Notes: generated by a model from the letters alone, not told the origin. Shown: positions 52,951 through 63,675, numbered from the stretch's first letter. The stretch is DNA of 64,000 nucleotides from Chondrilla cf. caribensis (GCA_964020155.1 OZ026547.1:4595509-4659508), one strand, 5' to 3'. Made by a program: numbers and translations.

Positions 52951-53347
52951 GTGTGCATGTACATGCATGTATAGTTGAATGCAAGTGTTAGAAAGAAAAA
53001 AATAATACATACCAGTTGTGATACAATTTGAATCTGATGATACAATTCTCTTCCTGGTGTCTGGTATTATTATAGTGAAATATATGCACAATCTTCTATA
53101 TCAATCGGAAGTAATAACAGCATTTTAGACTGAATATCTTGTGCTATATATATTTGACCATAGATCATATTCATAGTTCTATACCATGGTGTGGAAGATC
53201 TATGATTTGACAACCATTGCACAGCAAAATCGAACGTCATTTAAATGGCTGCCGAATACGATCTAATTTAAATCTTGTTCTTCGTTCACCTTGAATCGGA
53301 CTGTCTCGTTCGACTGTCTTGTGCCTTCGTAGTAGAGGATTGCTGCC

Positions 53348-53389
53348 ATGGTGTCACTTCTGAGGTCTTTTCTCCACGGAAGCCATCAG
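53348..53389 (+). CDS. Short leader exon of an unidentified plus-strand gene, copy 1
   Basis: ATG in a good context (GCTGCCATGG) opens MVSLLRSFLHGSHQ and ends at a consensus donor CAG|GTAAGA. The copy at 57198-57239 has the same structure (MASLLRSLLHGSHQ). Short, Arg-containing and hydrophobic, it could be a mitochondrial targeting start, but no following exon was found. It may be only a relic carried in the duplication. Confidence 0.3.
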
Positions 53390-53706
53390 GTAAGACTTAC
53401 TCACCAAGTTTATGTTGCCTCATCCGAAATTCGCTCGGATACGTGCACGGTAACTTGAACCAAATCACTGATGTTGTCAATGTTGTTATTTTGCATATCC
53501 GGGTAGATCGATCAATGCGACATCGTCTTTGCGATTGTCGCTTTTGTACCTACGGTAACACGGAGGAATAGAGTTCTTCTTCTGACGTTATCGTCGTATC
53601 GCGCCTCAATTTCTTGCGAGTTCACCTCACGATTCCCTCCTCGAACGTGCGATTCAATACATCCAGGTTCTACTCAACAATTTAGTACTGTAGAATGTTG
53701 GCACAT

Positions 53707-53707
<1 letters not shown>

Positions 53708-53772
<65 letters not shown>
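53708..53772. repeat. (CA)n microsatellite
   Basis: About 60 bp of CA; absent from unit 2 (57785-57815 has only short CA/CATG sequence). Confidence 0.95.
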
Positions 53773-53777
<5 letters not shown>

Positions 53778-54164
53778 GCACGCACGCACGTGCCAACACA
53801 CACATGCCCATTAACTGTCATCTGATAGTGTGTGCGGTACAGTATAGAGCTGGTGGTGTCATGCGACAGTCATATGACTAATGTATATGTTTGATAGGTG
53901 TCGTATGACAGTCACATAACCAATATACGTATACAATTATTATTAATCACACTGTAGTAGAAGTAGTATAATTAGTTATACAGTAAATTGATATTCCTTC
54001 ATCCAATCGTGCATAGCGATAAGATTGTAATTTGAAGTGAAAATTATTATTATAGCATCAATCATGTTTACAATCTAACTGAGTGTTCATGACCTAGTGA
54101 ATTGTATGTATTTCTCAGGTTCCTAGTTCACACACTACTAGTGAGTATAATGTTGTTTGATGTG

Positions 54165-55036
54165 TTAGTCTCTGGAACGAAGCTTCATTTCACTACATTT
54201 GAGAGTGGAGGAGAATGCGTGCCATTGTCTCATGTAACCATTGTTGTCGTATGGTTTGTTCAGGTTAGAACATTCACATCGTTGGTACCACCATCCTGAA
54301 CTGTAGGAGTGGGCACAGTTTCCTGACCAGTTATCATTATCCCTGTCAGGTGTTGAGAATGGCATACCATCATTATTGTAAATTGACCCACAAGCCCTCA
54401 TCCCATCACCAGCTGTTCCACTGTATGCTCCAAGATCTAGTCTGTACTTGTTGGCAGCATTGTGAACAGCAATGAAGCTGTAGATGGCATATTTGTGTAT
54501 TCCTTTGTAGTCAGTCATGTCAATTCTCAACTCGGCAGCACAAACACTGAATGTCAGGCAGTTGATCTTCTTCAATCCAAGCCAATGTTCGTACTGTGGA
54601 TCTCCAAATCCTTCCTCATAATGGACCCAGTTACGATTGAAATTCAGTTGAGCTTGCCTTCTTCTCTGGAACACAATCCATTGTCCATTGCGCATATCAC
54701 AAGAAACATTAAATGGTTTCAGGTTATAACATCCAGGATCAATAGTGTAGACCCCATCTTGAGTACATCCTCTCTGATAGACCGCCTTACAGTCACGAGG
54801 TATTGTATCCCCAGATGGTGTACCTGAGAATGAAGTGAATACACTAACCTGACCAGTACATGTAGTTCTTGCATGATATTTCTAGTCTGTAGTCCTAGTA
54901 GCTATCTATCCCAGTGTCCTAGTGTGTAGTGTATAATAGTTTGATTGAACTCACATTGTGCATTTGTGGTGTGTGTTCCAGCTAAGATGAATCCAATGGT
55001 GAGGATAACTGGTATGAGTAAATTCTCCATTGTCAT
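54165..55036 (-). CDS. Secreted fibrinogen-related (FReD, ficolin/tachylectin-like) protein 1
   Basis: Exon 1 (55036-54955) encodes a signal peptide (LLIPVILTIGFILAG). Exon 2 (54823-54165) follows an AG acceptor in phase; total 741 nt, 246 aa. The fibrinogen C-terminal fold is clear: DCKAVYQRGCTQDGVYTIDP, QWIVFQRR, EEGFGDPQYEHWLGLKKINC, a calcium-site-like DRDNDNWSGNCA, then GWWYQRCECSNLN and the terminal KCSEMKLRSRD. Such proteins are secreted, calcium-dependent, glycan- or acetyl-binding recognition molecules. The usual family word GGWW-like is present as GWW. The paralogue at 58165-59042 is nearly identical outside the putative binding face. No disruption seen. Confidence 0.88.
54844..54954 (-). 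other. Single short intron of FReD gene 1
   Basis: Donor GTGAGT next to 54955 and acceptor CTCAG next to 54823; length about 131 bp. It is conserved in the second gene, whose donor reads GTGATT instead. Confidence 0.7.
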
Positions 55037-55151
55037 TTTGTGTCAGTAGTTGAAGTAACTGCAGTGACCTCCAATGCAGGTTGATATCTTGTCCACTTGT
55101 TGTCTTTCTCCCTTTGAGCTGTTTGTGTTGTTGTATGTGGTCATGTCTCTT

Positions 55152-55160
55152 CTTTTATAG
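55152..55160 (-). promoter_or_regulatory. TATA-like box of FReD gene 1
   Basis: CTATAAAAG on the minus strand, about 115 bp upstream of the ATG. It is preserved at the equivalent place in gene 2 (59160-59168), with near-identical 5' leader sequence between box and ATG. Confidence 0.6.
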
Positions 55161-55204
55161 CCCACATTTCCAAATGTGTGTGTCCTATGTCATACTGGTA
55201 CTAT

Positions 55205-55575
55205 TGGATCTTAAGTTATAAATAGAATCTTCAATGATGTAAGAGGTTATTGTAACTATTTTTAGACCTCCATGCATTACTATTATAACTATAATATTAT
55301 AGTTATTCTTATTTTACACCGTGATGTCCAGCTGTTCATTCATGTCATATGTTAAGTTATATATAGAATCTCTTCAATGATGTAATTTGTTATTGTAACT
55401 ATATTTAGACCTTATCACATTACTAATATAACTAGTTATTCTAATTCTACACCGTGATGTCCAGCTGGTCATTCACGTCATATATTATTAAGTTATAAAT
55501 AGAATGTAGAATTTACACCTTACTAATATAACTAGTTATTCTAATTCTGCACTGTGATGTCCAGCTGATCAGTCA
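55205..55575. repeat. Tandem repeat, about three units of 100-150 bp
   Basis: Units share AAGTTATAAATAGAAT, TTATTGTAACTAT, CATTACTA(A)TATAACTA and CACCGTGATGTCCAGCTG. It lies upstream of FReD gene 1's TATA-like box. Confidence 0.85.
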
Positions 55576-55587
55576 CTCTGTCATGTA

Positions 55588-55872
55588 TAACCGGGAGTGT
55601 GTACTAACTGGGAGTGTGTACTAAACGATATTGTGTACTAACCGGGAGTGTGTGCTAACCAGGAGTGTGTACTAACCGGGAGTGTCTACTAACCAGGAGT
55701 GTGTACTAACCGATATTGTGTACTAACCAGGAGTGTGTACTAACTGGAAGTGTGTAGTATATAACCAGGAGTGTTTGCTAACCAGGAGTGTGTACTAACT
55801 GGAAGTGTGTACTAATCGGGAGTGTGTACTGACCAGGAGTGTGTACTAACCAGGAGTGTATACTAACCCAGG
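55588..55872. repeat. 17-bp minisatellite, about 16 units
   Basis: Consensus ACCAGGAGTGTGTACTA with variants (ACCGGGAGTG, ACTGGAAGTG, ACGATATTGTG). Units are head-to-tail with no spacers, so it is not a CRISPR array. ORFs across it are repeat translations. Confidence 0.93.
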
Positions 55873-56198
55873 TACTTACTAAGTAAGTTGCACTGTGGTT
55901 ATAACATGTTAATATGTGCACCAATTGAAATTGAATTTCAGAAGACAAAACTTCTACAAATCTGTTTTGTTTTGTGGTTTTATGGTGTTTTCCTTTAGTA
56001 TATTGCATGTGCTGTAATGTATGTATGTACAGTTGTTTAAGAAGGATTTTACTGTATTGGTAGTTGTTGTAGATAGAATAACAATGGGGACACACATGCA
56101 GGTGAAGGGCTCCTTCATATATGCACATAATGTGTGCACACACACCCATGCTAACATACACAAATATATTATATTATGTACATAAACACACATTTAAG

Positions 56199-56292
56199 TA
56201 CACACACACACACACAACACACACACACACACACACAACAACAACAACAACAACACACGCATGCACGCACACACACACAAACACACACACGT
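56199..56292. repeat. (CA)n plus (ACA)n microsatellite
   Basis: CA tract, then six ACA trinucleotides, then CA again, directly upstream of the histone H1 tail. Confidence 0.9.
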
Positions 56293-56470
56293 GCACACCT
56301 AAACCTATGAAGGCTGCCCCGAAGAAGACTACTGCGAGCAAACCAAAGAAGCAGACCAAGAAGAAGAGGACTACCAAGCCTAAGTCTGTCAAGCCCAAGG
56401 CTGCCAAACCAGAGACTAAGCCAGCCAAAGACTAAGCCAGCCAAGTCCCCCAAGAAGTCCAGCAAATGAG
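56293..56470 (+). pseudogene. Histone H1 C-terminal tail fragment 1
   Basis: KAAPKKTTASKPKKQTKKKR and PKSVKPKAAKPETKPAKD are typical lysine-, proline- and alanine-rich linker-histone tail. A 16-base tandem duplication near 56420-56440 shifts the frame to an early TAA; the original frame resumes as KPAKSPKKSSK followed by TGA at 56466-56468. There is no globular domain upstream, only microsatellite, so this is a truncated, frameshifted copy. Confidence 0.72.
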
Positions 56471-56504
56471 CTGCCTGCCATTAACTGACACAATCCCAAG
56501 AAAC

Positions 56505-56524
56505 AGCTTTTTTAAAAGCCACCA
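56505..56524 (+). terminator. Histone-type 3' end stem-loop
   Basis: AGCTTTTTTAAAAGCCACCA lies about 37 nt after the H1 stop. It matches the animal replication-dependent histone hairpin (GGCYYUUUUNARRGCC then ACCA), with one changed stem base at the 5' end. Confidence 0.6.
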
Positions 56525-57197
56525 TCTTTCTTAAGATTTCACAGAACCTGTACATTGCACTGTATAGATTGTCGTCAACCAATGCATTTTGTATCACCAG
56601 CTGTTTTGTGTGTTGATGTTTTCATTATGCATTGAAGTGTATGGCCTTTAAATTTTTTAATTTATTTTTATTGGAATTAATGATTTATCATTGCGAATGT
56701 GGTTGCATGGTAAAGCATCTGTAGTGTTGTTATAATTATGAGACTTAGAGGACAAAATGGTGGTATAGCCCTAAAAAAACTCAACTATATTATGCATGTA
56801 CATGCATATATAGTTGAGTGCATCTGTTGGAAAGACGGCTACATATCAGTTATGATACAACTGGTCATTAGAGACATTTGATGAAACAATCCTCTTCCTG
56901 TTGTCTGGTATATATAGTGATATATGTGCACAGTCTTCTATATCAACCGAAAGTAATAACATCAATTTGAACTGAATATCTTGTGCTATATTTGCCACAG
57001 ATTTTCCACATCATGGTATGGAACATCTGTGATTAGACAATCATTGCACTAATCAGCAAAGTATATTAAGCATGCAATTATATCGATAAAGTCATATAAA
57101 TGGCTGCCGAACACGATCTAAATCTTGTTCTTCGTTCACGTTGAATCGGACTGTCTCGTTTGACTGTCTTGTGCCTTCGTAGTAGAGGTTTGCTGCC

Positions 57198-57239
57198 ATG
57201 GCGTCACTTCTGAGGTCTTTACTCCACGGAAGCCATCAG
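57198..57239 (+). CDS. Short leader exon of an unidentified plus-strand gene, copy 2
   Basis: MASLLRSLLHGSHQ followed by CAG|GTAAGA; pairs with 53348-53389. Conservation of frame, ATG and donor between copies is the only support. Confidence 0.3.
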
Positions 57240-57254
57240 GTAAGACTTACTCAA

Positions 57255-57469
57255 TAAGACAAGCGCGGATATTTTCGAACAGTGCCTAATTCCGAAAAGT
57301 TGGTCTCTCACCGTATTATTTTCAAGAACCATCTTTATAGCTCATATTCTTAATCCTTACACACTAGGTGAGAAGCATCATTCTTTGATCTGCCCATTAT
57401 TGATCGGATTAGGTGGAAAATCGACATGTTCGGAATTAACGACTGTTCGAAATTACCCCCGCCTACTTT
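57255..57469. mobile_element. Foldback MITE, about 0.21 kb, present only in unit 2
   Basis: TATTTTCGAACAGTGCCTAA at the left is inverted at the right as CGGAATTAACGACTGTTCGA. Unit 1 reads straight through (ACTCACCAAGTTTATGTTGC), giving an empty site. It must have inserted after the duplication, or been lost from unit 1. Confidence 0.75.
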
Positions 57470-58164
57470 GAGTTTATGTTGCCTCGTCCGAAATTCACTC
57501 GGATACTCGTACGGTAACTTAGACCAAATCTCTGATGTTGTCAATATTGTTATTTTACTTGCATGTTCGGTAGATCGATCAATGCGACTTCGTCTTTGCA
57601 ATCGTCGCTTTTGTACCTTAAATGGTAAAAGGGAAGGTTATGTAACACGGGTAGATAGAGTTCTTCTGAATTGGTGACATCATCACGTCTGAATTTCTTG
57701 CGAGTTCACCTCACAATTCCCTCCTCGAATGCGCGATTCAATAGATCCAGGTCCTACTCAACAATTCAGCACATTGTAGAATGCACCTGACACATGCACA
57801 TGCACACATGCACATTTACTGTCATGTGATAGTGTGTGCAGTACAGTATAGAGCTGGTGGTGCGACAGTCACATGATGAATGTATATGTTTGTTGGGTGT
57901 CATATGACAGTAACATGACCAATATATATAATTATTATTGATTACATTGTAGTAGAAGTAGTATATTATTAATTTTATGCACTAACTATTATATACTTCA
58001 TCCCATCATGCATAGCGATAAGATTTTTATTTTGAAGTGAATATTATTATTGTAGCATCAACCATGTTTACAATCTAACTGAGTGTTCATGACCTATTGA
58101 ATTGTATGTGTTTCTCCAGTTCCTAGTTCACACACTACTAGTGAGTATAATGTTGTTTGATGTG

Positions 58165-59042
58165 TTAGTCTCTGGAACGAAGCTTCATTTCACTACACTT
58201 GAGAGTGGAGGAGAATGTGTGCCAACGATACAAGTAACCATTGGCGTGGTATGGTGTGTTCAGTACTGCACATTGGCAGCTGTTGTACCACCATCCTGCT
58301 CTGTAGGATTGAGCACAGTTTCCTGAATTGTTATCATTATCCCTGTCAGGTGTTGAGAATGGCATACCAACAAGGTTACCACCTGACCCACATGACCCCT
58401 TCATCCCATCACCGGCTGTTCCACTGTATGCTCCAAGATCTAGTCTGTAATTGTTGGCAGCATTGTAAACAGCAATGGAGCTGTAGATGGCATATTTGTG
58501 TATTCCTTTGTAGTCAGTCATGTCAATTCTCAACTCGGCAGCACAAACACTGAATGTCAAGCTGCAGTTGATCTTCTTCAATCCAAGCCAATGTTCATAC
58601 TGTGGATCTCCAAATCCTTCTTCGTAATTGGTCCAGTTGCGATTGAAGTCCAATTGAACATGTCTTCTTCTCTGGAACACGATCCATTGTCCATTTTTCA
58701 TGTCACAAAATACTTTGAATGGTTTTGTATTGGGACAGTTTGGTGCAATAGTGTAGACCCCATCTTGAGTACATCCTCTCTGGTAGACCTCCTTACAGTC
58801 CCGAGGTATGGTATCCCCAGATGGTGTACCTGAGAATGAAGTGAATACACTAACCTGACCAGTACATGTAGTTCTTGTATGATATTTCCAGTCTGTAGTC
58901 CTAGTAGCTATCTATCCCAGTGTTCTAGTGTGTAGTGTATAATAGTATGATTAAAATCACATTGTGCATTTGTGGTGTGTGTTCCAGCTAGGATGAATCC
59001 AATAGTGAGGATGACTGGTGTGAGTAAATTCTCCATTGTCAT
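58165..59042 (-). CDS. Secreted fibrinogen-related (FReD) protein 2
   Basis: Exon 1 (59042-58961) encodes a signal peptide (LLTPVILTIGFILAG). Exon 2 (58829-58165) is in phase; total 747 nt, 248 aa. The fold is the same as in gene 1: QWIVFQRR, EEGFGDPQYEHWLGLKKINC, DRDNDNNSGNCA, GWWYNSCQCAVLN and KCSEMKLRSRD. Differences from gene 1 cluster in the region around GSGGNLVG, SYRAGWW and NSCQCAVLNTPYHANGYLY, the part of the fold that carries the ligand pocket in ficolins. It keeps an extra Ser after KKINC. The intron donor reads GTGATT, weaker than gene 1's GTGAGT, so splicing efficiency may differ. Role as for gene 1: calcium-dependent extracellular recognition. Confidence 0.86.
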
Positions 59043-59159
59043 CTTGTGTCAGTAATTGAAGTAACTGCAGTGACCTCCAATGCAGGTTGATATCTTGTCC
59101 ACTTATTGTCTCTCCCTTTGAGCTGTTTGTGTTGTTATACGTAGGTGGTCACTTCTCTT

Positions 59160-59168
59160 CTTTTATAG
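59160..59168 (-). promoter_or_regulatory. TATA-like box of FReD gene 2
   Basis: CTATAAAAG at the same place relative to the ATG as in gene 1. Confidence 0.6.
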
Positions 59169-59175
59169 CCCAACT

Positions 59176-60419
59176 ACTACAGGTGTGTGGGTGTGTGGTT
59201 CATAAGGAGACCATATTTGGTCAAAATTGCATTTTTCTCCTTTTATGGTCATCTCTCGCTATCCTCAGTAGTTGTAGGGCCTTTTGTAGACCTCAGAGTA
59301 TTATGTCCTAATATGGTAATATATTGAGTTTTGTGATGTCTGTGCATCTTAACTTCATTATATCTTTATCAATCAACTGATAATAATGTTAAAGTGACAG
59401 TTATTATTATGTCTATAAAACTGACTATTGAAAATTGATCTTCTCAACTTAAGACTACTGTAACATTTAACATGAATTAAATGAAGTGGAATTTTTCCAT
59501 TTTTTGATTTCTTTCATTTTCCTGTTCCTTATGTACTGGTCGCATGTGTACATGTGCGAAACCTGTACATGCGTTTGGAGACTGCACCTATGCATACTTG
59601 TACACAGAGGTCATGTTATTTTCATATAAATACACATGACCACACATATTCAGACCAGTGTGTATGTTTTTGATCATTTCTTCCTGATGCTGTCCTCCAG
59701 AGAGTAGTTGTACCTAATGTCAGTTCAGTTTGTGAGGATCAGTGTTGTACCACAACCTCTCATGATCACCTACAGGCCTTATTGACCTGTCATTAGTACA
59801 TGAATCCACCACTAATTTCTACATATTTGTTGTATGTTCCTGTTTTTATGTTGCTTTTGTTGATTTTTGGTGGATGTATAATATATAAAAGGTGATGTAC
59901 AACTCAAGCGTAAGTTTATTTCGTCATTTGATAGTCACATGACCAATGTGTTGTACTGTTACCATACAACTGACATGTGTCATGTGACAATCACATGGTC
60001 AATGGTTTGATGGATCTCATGTGATAGTCACATGTTCAACATATAGTACAGGAAGTATCCTCTTCCTGCCAACATTATTTCCCGTTATTAGGTCACATGT
60101 ATAATATTATTATAATGTTCATTGTGTCTATTAAGTAAGTGACGGTGTTGTGGCAATTACAGCTCATGAGTAATCAATTACCATTTCAATTACCTCAGTA
60201 TTTCAAGAACCGATTACCATTGCTCCATGTTATCAATTTCCATTACAACTACTTTGAGCAAATTACAATAGACCATATGCATTTATACACCCACCGCCCA
60301 CAATAATGGGGTTACAGGGGTCAACAGTGAACTGGTTCAAGCGATTGTATGGATTAGTATGTTAGAATTGCATTTTTCCCCATCTACTGCAATTGTATAT
60401 AGCCTGACTCGAGGCTTTC
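59176..60419. other. Intergenic, no recognised gene
   Basis: AT-rich. CACATGACC/CATGTGACAGTCACATG words recur (59935-60040 and again 61395-61480 and near 53860), a dispersed short repeat. Nothing coding was recognised. Confidence 0.5.
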
Positions 60420-61115
60420 TTGAGTAGTTGAAGTAACTGCAGTGACCTCCAATGCAGGTTGATATCTTGTCCACTTGTTGTCTTTCTCCTTTGAGCTGTT
60501 TGTGTTGTTGTAGGTGGTCACTTCTTTACTTTAAATTTATAGCCTTCTCCAAAGGAAGTATGAGTATTTGTGGTTGAATTACATGGTTGCCTATATTGGA
60601 GTACACTGCAGTGTGTAATTATTCCTGTGGTCAACCTCAGAATTTCTGTGAGGGTGTTATTGTAAGTATTCATAATAATGCAATACTCATTTTTATTGTA
60701 ATCAAATTACTTGTTACATTATACTGACCTCACTGAGACTAATGGACCATTTGTGGTAATAACAAACTTTGTGGTAGACACTAGTTGTCCACAACAATTT
60801 ATAAACATTATTTCCATGGTTTCTGTGGTTCAGTATGGATTTCTATACCTCACCTATGATATTGTACATATGTGTGAAGATTGGTATGCTCACACACATA
60901 ATCGCATGCTCGTCTGTTCCAGTGTATGCTCCAAGACTTGGTCCGCTCATTCTCTACAGCAAAATGGTCATAAATGGCTCAAGTCTTTCTTCCCGTGTTA
61001 TCCCCATATCGATCCTGAGTTCGGCATGACATGTAGCAAAGTTGAGACAGTGGATCTCATTTCCCAACAAGAACTCCCACTTCAAACCCACTTTTGTATT
61101 CCTCCCATGTGATTG
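60420..61115 (-). pseudogene. Third FReD copy, eroded remnant
   Basis: 60424-60545 matches the 5' leader and promoter of the two FReD genes (GAAGTAACTGCAGTGACCTC, ATGCAGGTTGATATCTTGTC), but the TATA-like box is altered (AAATTTATAGCC). A separate stretch at about 60915-61115 resembles the FReD exon on the minus strand (GTGTATGCTCCAAGA) with heavy divergence. Unexpectedly the promoter piece lies to the left of the exon piece, so the copy has been rearranged as well as eroded. Confidence 0.5.
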
Positions 61116-61759
61116 AAATAACAAGAAAACTTAAATTGTTACCTGATCATGTCATCACACTGGAATCATCTTTGACCATTCATTGTAAAGAGTGACCTTT
61201 GTTGAAAGCACAAACTGTCAATAAACATTGTTTATCTGTATACATTGTTTGTTTTTCATTCTCCTGTTACTGATGTATTGGTCAGGTGACATTATTTGTC
61301 ATAATATGTTGTCATTATTTTTAATGTTGTTGTTGATGTTTTGTGAATATTGATTCCACAGCGGTAATGTAACAAGTCAAAAATGAGTTCATTTTGTCAT
61401 GTGACAGTCACATGACCAATATGTTATACAGGAAGTGTTGCCATACAACTGACATGTGTCATGTGACAATCACATGACCATAGTTTGATGTTATCATCTG
61501 ACAGTCACTGGCATATAGTACTGGAAGTATCATTTTCCTGTCAACTGTACTTCCTATGTTCGTATGTGTATATTGTTCATACATACTGTGTACATGTGAC
61601 CTTTAGATTTCTGTGGATTAGTATGACTACATACAACTGTGTATTTGAAAATTGGCATTAATGTGCTCATGCACTGCACATCACATACATGCATATGCAT
61701 GCGTACATTCATAAATGCATACACTAACATACACAAATGAATATATGTACCACATATGC

Positions 61760-61805
61760 ATGCACACACACACACATACATACACACACGCACACACACA
61801 CACGT

Positions 61806-61872
<67 letters not shown>
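61760..61872. repeat. (CA)n microsatellite
   Basis: CA tract directly upstream of H1 tail fragment 2, as for fragment 1. Confidence 0.95.
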
Positions 61873-61875
<3 letters not shown>

Positions 61876-61902
61876 ACACATATGCATGTCTAAACCTATA
61901 AG

Positions 61903-62056
61903 ACAGCTGTAGCCAAACCCAAGAAGGCTGCCCCAAAGAAGACTACTGCGAACAAACCAAAGAAGCAGGCCGAGAAGACTGTTCTAAGACTGTCAAGCCC
62001 AAGGTCACCAAACCAAAGACTAAGCCAGCCAAGTCCCCTAAGAAGGCCAGCAAGTG
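61903..62056 (+). pseudogene. Histone H1 C-terminal tail fragment 2
   Basis: AKPKKAAPKKTTANKPKKQA, then a frameshift around 61978-61990, then KTVKPKVTKPKTKPAKSPKK and ASK with TGA at about 62055. As with fragment 1 there is no globular domain. Sequence upstream (CA tract) and downstream (3' hairpin region) is shared with fragment 1, so both descend from one truncated copy duplicated with the block. Confidence 0.7.
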
Positions 62057-62098
62057 AGCTACCTGCCTTTAATTATAACTGACACAACCCAAAGAAAC

Positions 62099-62116
62099 GG
62101 CTTTCTTAAAACCACC
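62099..62116 (+). terminator. Degenerate histone-type 3' stem-loop
   Basis: GGCTTTCTTAAAACCACC: left stem and flanking ACC kept, right stem lost a base relative to 56505-56524. Confidence 0.45.
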
Positions 62117-62844
62117 AACCTTCTTAAGATTTCACAGCGCCTGTACATAGCACCGTATAGAATGTTGTCAACAAATGCATTTTGTATCACCAGCTGCACT
62201 GTCACTTTTTAGTATTATAATAACATGTAATTGTGTTTTGTGTTTGTTGATGTTATCATTATACTATGCGTGTGTGACCTTCAAAATTTTATTGGAATTA
62301 GTTATTTATCATTGCAAATCTATACCTTACATTGTATTGTATTATGTGGTTGCATGGTAAAGCATCTGTAGTACTTTGCTATAATTTTGAGACTAGCAAT
62401 AATGTTCAATACATATATGCATATTATCCTCTCCAGAAGTATGTAATTATTCATCGTATTTTGTTTATTATTTTTCATTAGTATTATTCAAGTTTGTTCC
62501 ATTATGGTCATACCATAGGACGTATGGCCACATACCACTGCATGCTTCAACACATCTTACACCTGCCTGCCACAGTAGCTCCACATCTCCAAGGTGTCAT
62601 TATGGTACTGTGCTTGTTGCTGCTACTCGATCTCTTGTGTTGGGACCAGTTAGAAGAACAGTACTAGTACCTGTTGGTGGATAAACCATGAAAATGTCAT
62701 AATATTATAATTAATCTTTCCAGTATGACCATATATAATTGAACAACTTGCTTATGCATGCTAATTGTCTGTACATTCTATATGTGATTGATGTCTGTTG
62801 TCTCTTATAGCCGGCGAAGGATAGATATATATCAATTTTTTTAA
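62117..62844. other. Intergenic, no recognised gene
   Basis: 62100-62400 is the duplicated region downstream of the H1 tail (compare 56500-56760). The rest is unique and AT-rich. Confidence 0.5.
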
Positions 62845-63524
62845 TATAATTATGACAATCATTGCATAATTCAGCAAAGTATTGCGCAATATCAAAACGT
62901 CATTTGAATGGCTGCCGAATACGTTTTCCTTCGTTAATGACCGTCACTCTCCACTCGGGAGAATGGGGGACCAAATGTCTAACCCATCACACCTCCCACA
63001 TACTCTCAAGGCTTGCCAGTCCACACACACAAGGAAGGGACTCATGGAGAACCTCCTTGGTATAAAGAGGGGCCCGGGCCCCGCCCCCCGGCGTGACCTC
63101 CTACCCTAGACGTCGCCCCTCATGCATGCTAGCGATTGTGAGCCTGCGACTGCGGTAGAGTCTCAAGAGTGGTCACCTTGCAACAGGGGGGTAGCTGGCA
63201 GAACTGGCGGGCCATAATGCGAATGGTGGAGGCAGTGCTGATCTCTGGCAACTGGAGCAGTGGAGGAGGGTCACCTGGAGAGGAAAGAAAAGACCCTTAA
63301 GCTTACCGTGAACCGGGGGAAAAGGCCACCACCAACCTTCCCCCCGGGCGGGAGTGGTATGGTGATCGGTTATGCGCGGGATACAGTCGCTGATTAACAT
63401 CGTTGAAAAAGGCAATAATGTGGGGGTAATGACCATAATGAATAATAATACTGGCCCTGCTACCCCTAATAATTAAAGTAATAATGACGAAGATAGTGAA
63501 ACGACTGCTACTACTGCTAGCAAG

Positions 63525-63562
63525 TAATGATAATAATAATAATAACAATAATAATAATATCA
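63525..63562. repeat. (AAT)n microsatellite
   Basis: ATAATAATAATAACAATAAT-type trinucleotide run. Confidence 0.85.
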
Positions 63563-63675
63563 TGATGATAATAAGAATACTAGTTATTATAATAGGTACA
63601 TATCCGAGATGGGGCATGAGTGGGAGGCTCAACGCGACCTGTGCTGCCTGCGGCGGTGACTGTGTGGCCAAACTA

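Larger units (their letters stand above)
52954..55165. repeat. Segmental duplication, unit 1 (partner 56790-59175)
   Basis: Collinear similarity from TGCATGTACATGCAT...TATAGTTGA through the fibrinogen-related gene to its upstream promoter. Offset is about 3.8 kb at the left end and 4.0 kb over the gene, because unit 2 holds an extra ~0.2-kb insertion (57255-57469). Confidence 0.9.
56790..59175. repeat. Segmental duplication, unit 2 (partner 52954-55165)
   Basis: See unit 1. A third, short start of the unit recurs at about 62845-62945 (CAATCATTGCA...ATGGCTGCCGAATACG) and then breaks into unrelated GC-richer DNA. Confidence 0.9.

Noticed and set aside
55588..55872. Possible CRISPR array
   Set aside because: Units are contiguous 17-mers without unique spacers, and the genome is clearly eukaryotic with spliced genes.
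58215..58833. Plus-strand ORFs of 111-112 codons over the fibrinogen-related exon
   Set aside because: They are antisense to a clear fibrinogen-domain exon and their equivalents in the paralogue are not conserved in frame.
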